This document shows, in pieces, positions 60,204 through 64,000 of a stretch of 64,000 nucleotides of DNA (positions within the stretch are counted from its first letter, which is position 1; each line of letters opens with the position of its first letter). The notes beneath the pieces were generated by a model. It did not search any database, was not told the origin of the DNA, and saw only the letters and a list, made by a program, of their open reading frames with translations. A program made the position numbers and the translations under genes. Where the stretch lies: NCBI GenBank assembly GCA_009841265.1, contig VXMB01000009.1, positions 789,911 through 853,910 of the forward strand, written 5' to 3'. Origin of the DNA: Gemmatimonadota bacterium (GTDB taxonomy: Bacteria; JAAXHH01).

Positions 60204-61916
60204 ATGTCCTCCCACGCCTTCTCGGTCCGTGCCCTCCTCCTCGTTTTCTTCTGCGCGGCGGCCTGCGGCGGCGACGAAAACGCCCAGGTTCAGATCGCCG
60301 AAGGTCCTGTGGTCAACAGCCTGGGGAAGCAGTTGCCGCCCGACGCCGCACCGCTCCACGAACAGATCCTGATGTACTTCATCGAAGAACCCAAGACGCT
60401 GGACGTGAGCCTGGACAATTACGGCGTCAAGGGCTCGGATCCCTTCTTATTCGAACGCCTTACCATGTTTGACGAGGACGATGTCCTCAGGGCCGGTGCG
60501 GCCGACCGGTGGGAGCCGTCCGAGGACGGGCGGACCTGGACGTTCCATCTCAGGGAAGGGGCCCGGTGGAGCGACGGCAGAGTGGTGACCGCCCACGATT
60601 TCGAATATACCTTCAAGCGCTTCCTGGACCCGGACGAAGGCAATGTGTTCGCCTTCCTCTTCTACAACATCAAGAACGCGCGGGACTTCAATCATGGCAA
60701 GATCACCGACCGGGACTCGGTGGGCGTGCGCGCCATCGACGACCTGACCCTCGAGATCGAAGCCGAAGCGCCCTGTCCCTATCTTCCCCACATCATGGCC
60801 TACAATTCCGCGGCACCGGTACCCCCGTGGCAGGTGGAGAAACACGGCCGCCGCTGGACCGAGCCGGGGAACATGGTCACCAATTACAGTTACAAGCTGG
60901 ATGAATGGATCACGGACCGGTACATTTCCTACGAGCTGAATCCTTACTACAACGGTCCCTACCCGGGCTATCTTGAGCAAATCAAGCTGAAGTTCATCAT
61001 CGCCGGCACCCACCCCGGCATCACGCCTTACGAAAACAACGAGGTCGATCGCCAGGGCGTCTTTGCCCAGTACCTGGGCGAGATCGACAACAGTCCCGAA
61101 CTGACTCGGGAATTGACCTCCAATCCCCACTTCCAGACCTGGTACCTCTTCTTCCAGACCGCCGTGCCCCCCTTCGACGACGTGCGGATCCGAAGGGCCG
61201 TCAGCCACGCCATCGACCGGGAGACCATCTGCCGGGTCATCCTGCAGGGGCACGGCACGCCCGCCTATACGATGCTTCCACCCAACTTCCCCGGGTACAC
61301 GGGCGACGAGCTCAAGGCCATACAGCGTTTCGATCCGCCCGAGGCCCGGCGTCTGCTCGCGGAAGCCGGCTATCCGGACGGAAGGGGACTTCCGCCCATC
61401 GAATTCTGGCTGCGCCAGGCGGATGCGACCCAGATGTCCATCGCACAGGCGGTCCAGGGCATGCTGAATGAGACCCTCGGCATGCGCGTCGAGATCCGGA
61501 ACCAGGAGATCGGCCTTTACATGGACAACATGTACCAGTATACCATCCCTTTCGGACTGATACCCTACCAGTACGATTATCCCGATCCCGACAACATGCT
61601 GTCCCAGGTCTGGCATTCCCAGCCGGTTGGCCACGGGCGGCACGACTGGAAAAACGACACCTTCGACCGGTTGCTGCAGGCAGGCGGCACAACCCTGGAC
61701 CACGATCAGCGCATGGCGTATTACGCGCAGGCGGAGCGCATCCTGGTGGAGGACGTGGGCGGCGTATTCATCTACCACACCCATGTGCTGAACCTCCGCA
61801 AGCCCTGGTTCAAGGGACTCGATCCAAATGCCTGGGGTCAGGATCTCTTCTGGGGTAACCGGACCACCATGATGGATATCTATATAGGTAACAACGTCGA
61901 AAAACGGGTGTTTTGA
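60204..61916 (+). CDS. Family-5 (oligopeptide-type) ABC substrate-binding lipoprotein
   Basis: A 570-residue OppA/DppA-type binding protein. ATG 60204 is 8 bases behind AAGGAAG and gives the lipoprotein signal MSSHAFSVRALLLVFFCAAAC with cysteine at the lipobox. Fold landmarks: EPKTLDVSLDNYGVKGSDPF, WEPSEDGRTWTFHLREGARW, SDGRVVTAHDFEYTFKRFLD, and DVRIRRAVSHAIDRETICR. It would capture peptides or similar compounds in the periplasm. No permease or ATPase genes follow, so it is an orphan here. Confidence 0.92.
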   Translation: MSSHAFSVRALLLVFFCAAACGGDENAQVQIAEGPVVNSLGKQLPPDAAPLHEQILMYFIEEPKTLDVSLDNYGVKGSDPFLFERLTMFDEDDVLRAGAADRWEPSEDGRTWTFHLREGARWSDGRVVTAHDFEYTFKRFLDPDEGNVFAFLFYNIKNARDFNHGKITDRDSVGVRAIDDLTLEIEAEAPCPYLPHIMAYNSAAPVPPWQVEKHGRRWTEPGNMVTNYSYKLDEWITDRYISYELNPYYNGPYPGYLEQIKLKFIIAGTHPGITPYENNEVDRQGVFAQYLGEIDNSPELTRELTSNPHFQTWYLFFQTAVPPFDDVRIRRAVSHAIDRETICRVILQGHGTPAYTMLPPNFPGYTGDELKAIQRFDPPEARRLLAEAGYPDGRGLPPIEFWLRQADATQMSIAQAVQGMLNETLGMRVEIRNQEIGLYMDNMYQYTIPFGLIPYQYDYPDPDNMLSQVWHSQPVGHGRHDWKNDTFDRLLQAGGTTLDHDQRMAYYAQAERILVEDVGGVFIYHTHVLNLRKPWFKGLDPNAWGQDLFWGNRTTMMDIYIGNNVEKRVF

Positions 61917-61955
61917 GCCGGGGTTGCATGACTGCGGAATTTGCCTTAAAATACC

Positions 61956-61985
61956 TTGACGCCCCGACCGGGCGAATATTATAGT
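61956..61985 (+). promoter_or_regulatory. Promoter of the sigma-factor gene
   Basis: TTGACG (61956-61961), 18 bases, TATAGT (61980-61985). Both boxes match consensus at 5 of 6 positions. It leaves a leader of about 145 bases before ATG 62136, long enough for post-transcriptional control, in which I see no clear structure. Confidence 0.65.
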
Positions 61986-62135
61986 TTTGTAAGTTTCCAG
62001 AGAGCCGGCAGTATTACGCAGGCGCCGGTTCGGCTATACCCGATCCAAATCCGCAACAATCAATACCACAAACAGTTCGGCGGGACAGCATCCGGCTGTC
62101 TTCAACCGGTCTGCACTCGGTACCGGAGAACGTTC

Positions 62136-63020
62136 ATGGCCAAGTCCACCCAGTCGGGAGTCAACATTTCCCGGGTTGGATCACGGAATTCCGGTGATGA
62201 CCGATCGCTCGATACCTACCTGAAGGAAATCAGGACCATACCGGTCTTGAACCTGCAAGAGGAAATGGCGCTGGCGCGCGACGCGCGCAACGGCGTGAAC
62301 GGCGCCATCAACAAGCTGATCCAGGCCAACCTGCGGTTCGTCGTCGTGGTGGCCAGGCAGTACCAGAACCAGGGCCTGCCGCTGTCCGACCTGATCAACG
62401 AGGGCAATATCGGCCTGATCAAGGCCGCGCAGCGCTATGACGAGCACAAAGGTTTCAAATTCATTTCCTACGCGGTCTGGTGGGTGCGGCAGGCGATCAT
62501 GCAGGCCCTGGCCGAACAGTCCCGGATCTTCCGCCTTCCGTTGAACCGGGCCGAGGAACTGCGACGGATCAACAAGGTCGTACGGGGCCTGAAACAGGAA
62601 CTGGGCCGGGAGCCCACGACCCACGAAATCGCGGGCAAGTTGTCGCTGGACCACCGTGATGTGGTCGACATCATGCGGACCTTCAGTCCCCACCTTTCGC
62701 TCGACGCGCCTTTTTCACCGGGAGAAGAGGGGCGCCTGCTCGACGTGATCGAAGACACGACCATCGAATCGCCGGATACGCCGGTCATGGAGAAGTCGCT
62801 AAAAGAAGAAGTGGTCTGGGCCCTTAATACGCTGACGGACCGCGAAGCCGCCGTGATCCGTTCCTATTTCGGGATCAACCGGGAAAAGCCGATGACCCTG
62901 GACGAAATCGGGAAGCAGTTCGGCTTGACGCGGGAAAGGGTGCGCCAGATCAAGGAACGGGCGATCCGGCGATTGCGCCACACGTCCCGCAGTGTCCGGC
63001 TGCACGCTTACATGAGTTGA
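62136..63020 (+). CDS. Short RpoD/SigA-type sigma-70 factor
   Basis: A 294-residue sigma factor lacking region 1.1. Region 1.2 starts at SLDTYLKEIRTIPVLNLQEE; region 2 has NLRFVVVVARQYQNQGLPLS, DLINEGNIGLIKAAQRYDEH and KFISYAVWWVRQAIMQALAE; region 3 near RLPLNRAEELRRINKVVRGL; region 4.2 helix-turn-helix MTLDEIGKQFGLTRERVRQI. ATG 62136 is 7 bases behind GGAG. The size and sequence suit the short primary sigma of Bacteroidota-like phyla or a group 2 factor. A strong terminator follows. Confidence 0.9.
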   Translation: MAKSTQSGVNISRVGSRNSGDDRSLDTYLKEIRTIPVLNLQEEMALARDARNGVNGAINKLIQANLRFVVVVARQYQNQGLPLSDLINEGNIGLIKAAQRYDEHKGFKFISYAVWWVRQAIMQALAEQSRIFRLPLNRAEELRRINKVVRGLKQELGREPTTHEIAGKLSLDHRDVVDIMRTFSPHLSLDAPFSPGEEGRLLDVIEDTTIESPDTPVMEKSLKEEVVWALNTLTDREAAVIRSYFGINREKPMTLDEIGKQFGLTRERVRQIKERAIRRLRHTSRSVRLHAYMS

Positions 63021-63049
63021 ATCCGGCTTCCAGTTCCAATTATCTCGTT

Positions 63050-63074
63050 CCTGCGGTCTTGCGCAGGTTTTTTT
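63050..63074 (+). terminator. Rho-independent terminator of the sigma-factor gene
   Basis: Perfect stem CCTGCG/CGCAGG (63050-63055 and 63062-63067) with the six-base loop GTCTTG and a run of seven T (63068-63074). It is the clearest intrinsic terminator in the window and separates the sigma gene from the kinase gene. Confidence 0.92.
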
Positions 63075-63114
63075 GTGCCGGAATGGCACGGTACAGACAG
63101 GCACCGATCCACCC

Positions 63115-64000
63115 ATGAGACACCTGATCGGCATCGACATCGGCACTTCTGGCATCAAGACGATCATCGTCGACGAACGGGGCGGCCTGGCGGCCCGGGC
63201 CTTCGAGGAAATCCCGCTGCACACGCCCCGTCCCAACTGGGCCGAACAGGATCCGGCGGACTGGTGGCGCGCGGCGTCGAATACGGTGCGCGAAGCCATG
63301 AGCACCGCCGGCGTAGCGGCCGAATCCATCGCCGGAATCGGCCTGTCGGGACAAATGCACAGTTCAGTCCTGCTGGATGAACGGGACGAGGTGCTCCGGC
63401 CTTCCATCCTGTGGTGCGATACGCGGACGTCCGATCAGTGCCGCTGGATCACGGAACAGGCGGGCGAGGAGAACCTGGTGGACTGGGTGTCCAATCCGGC
63501 CCTCGAAGGCTTCACCGCGCCCAAGCTGGTCTGGGTCCGCGACCACGAACCCCAGGTATACGACCGCATCCGGAGGGTCCTGCTGCCCAAGGACTACATC
63601 CGGTTGCGCATGACCGGCGAATTCGCCATGGAAGTCTCCGACGCCGCGGGCACGCTGCTGTTCGACGTACGGGAGCGGAGATGGTCCGGCGCCATGCTGG
63701 ACGCCATCGGCCTGCCACCGGAGTTCCTGCCGCCTACCTTCGAATCCATCGACGTCTGCGGCCACGTGACGGAAGAGGTGGCCGCGGATATGGGACTGAA
63801 GCCCGGCACACCCGTCGTCGGCGGCGGGGCCGACAACACCTGTGGCGCCGTGGGCGCCGGCATCGTCCGCTCCGGTCGGATACTGGCCAGCCTGGGTACG
63901 TCGGGCGTGGTCTTCGCCCACACCGACGACGTCCGCGTGGACCCGGAACTGCGTGTCCATACCTTCTGCCACAGCGTGCCCGACAAGTGGTACCTCATGG
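63115..64000 (+). CDS. xylB: Xylulokinase-type FGGY carbohydrate kinase, 3' end outside window
   Basis: The first 295 residues of an FGGY kinase, cut off by the window edge (about 200 more expected). N-terminal ATPase fold GIDIGTSGIKTIIVDERG, substrate contact GIGLSGQMHSSVLLD and the xylulokinase-like ILWCDTRTSDQC; GGGADNTCGAVGAGIV holds the catalytic Asp and LASLGTSGVVFA the phosphate loop. It would phosphorylate D-xylulose or a related ketose. No xylose isomerase is in the window. Confidence 0.88.
   Translation, partial: MRHLIGIDIGTSGIKTIIVDERGGLAARAFEEIPLHTPRPNWAEQDPADWWRAASNTVREAMSTAGVAAESIAGIGLSGQMHSSVLLDERDEVLRPSILWCDTRTSDQCRWITEQAGEENLVDWVSNPALEGFTAPKLVWVRDHEPQVYDRIRRVLLPKDYIRLRMTGEFAMEVSDAAGTLLFDVRERRWSGAMLDAIGLPPEFLPPTFESIDVCGHVTEEVAADMGLKPGTPVVGGGADNTCGAVGAGIVRSGRILASLGTSGVVFAHTDDVRVDPELRVHTFCHSVPDKWYLM

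Overview
The window reads as a continuous, gene-dense piece of chromosome from a high-GC, Gram-negative, probably uncultured bacterium. The evidence for a Gram-negative envelope is a TolC-type outer-membrane channel with an RND pump, a heptosyltransferase-like GT9 enzyme, several lipoproteins with lipoboxes and a beta-barrel protein ending in Phe. The mix of Gfo/Idh/MocA dehydrogenases, a phytanoyl-CoA dioxygenase, a large six-hairpin glycosidase-like protein, binding-protein transporters without local ATPases and a short RpoD/SigA-type sigma factor recalls Latescibacterota-like or related candidate phyla. That placement is inference only. There are no rRNA or tRNA genes, no CRISPR array, no insertion sequence and no phage genes. 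No gene-free stretch exceeds 300 bases.

Layout. 1-5.2 kb: circularly permuted ATP-grasp (5' end outside the window), alpha-E protein, transglutaminase and a double alpha/beta hydrolase, tightly coupled. 5.2-6.5 kb: GT9 glycosyltransferase. 6.6-12.3 kb: RND efflux adaptor, permease and TolC. 12.4-15.7 kb: aldo/keto reductase, acetoacetate-decarboxylase-like protein, class III aminotransferase. 15.8-18.5 kb: lipoprotein and ComM-like ATPase on the minus strand. 18.7-25.4 kb: a long plus-strand growth/envelope cluster (YggS, YggT, DivIVA, an eroded purine nucleoside phosphorylase, DksA-like, LspA, RluD, GAF-SpoIIE phosphatase). 25.5-33.6 kb: two Gfo/Idh oxidoreductases, a sugar-phosphate isomerase-like protein, a long-form IspH, and a minus-strand operon of Gfo/Idh, CoA-acylating aldehyde dehydrogenase, DUF362 and indoleamine 2,3-dioxygenase. 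33.8-39.9 kb: transporters (AGCS; DUF3311 plus SSS symporter; sugar ABC binding protein plus two permeases). 40-47 kb: a looser, visibly AT-richer stretch with two methyltransferases, a 41-residue membrane protein, GlnRS, a DUF4432 protein, an Stf0-type sulfotransferase and an outer-membrane barrel. 46.9-52.7 kb: PhyH and glycosidase-like genes diverging from a TIM-barrel/cupin/arginase cassette. 52.8-58.4 kb (minus): IlvD, cytochrome c, beta-hydroxyacid dehydrogenase, rhodanese-MoeB fusion, MoaA. 58.6-64 kb: APC permease, family-5 binding protein, sigma-70 factor with a clear terminator, and the start of a xylulokinase-type kinase.

Promoters that I picked by eye agree with one another: TTG-containing -35 boxes with 16-18 base spacers and -10 boxes of the form TATATT or TATAGT, upstream of yggS, glnS, moaA, the sigma gene, the lipoprotein gene, the IDO operon and the 50.5 kb cassette. 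Initiation at TTG is common (RND permease, comM, yggS, lspA).

The observations most worth following are the eroded purine nucleoside phosphorylase kept in its DivIVA/DksA/LspA cluster, the bacterial indoleamine 2,3-dioxygenase in an operon with DUF362 and a CoA-acylating dehydrogenase, the ATP-grasp/alpha-E/transglutaminase operon with its pseudo-duplicated hydrolase, and five short tandem-repeat tracts, three of them inside or overlapping genes.
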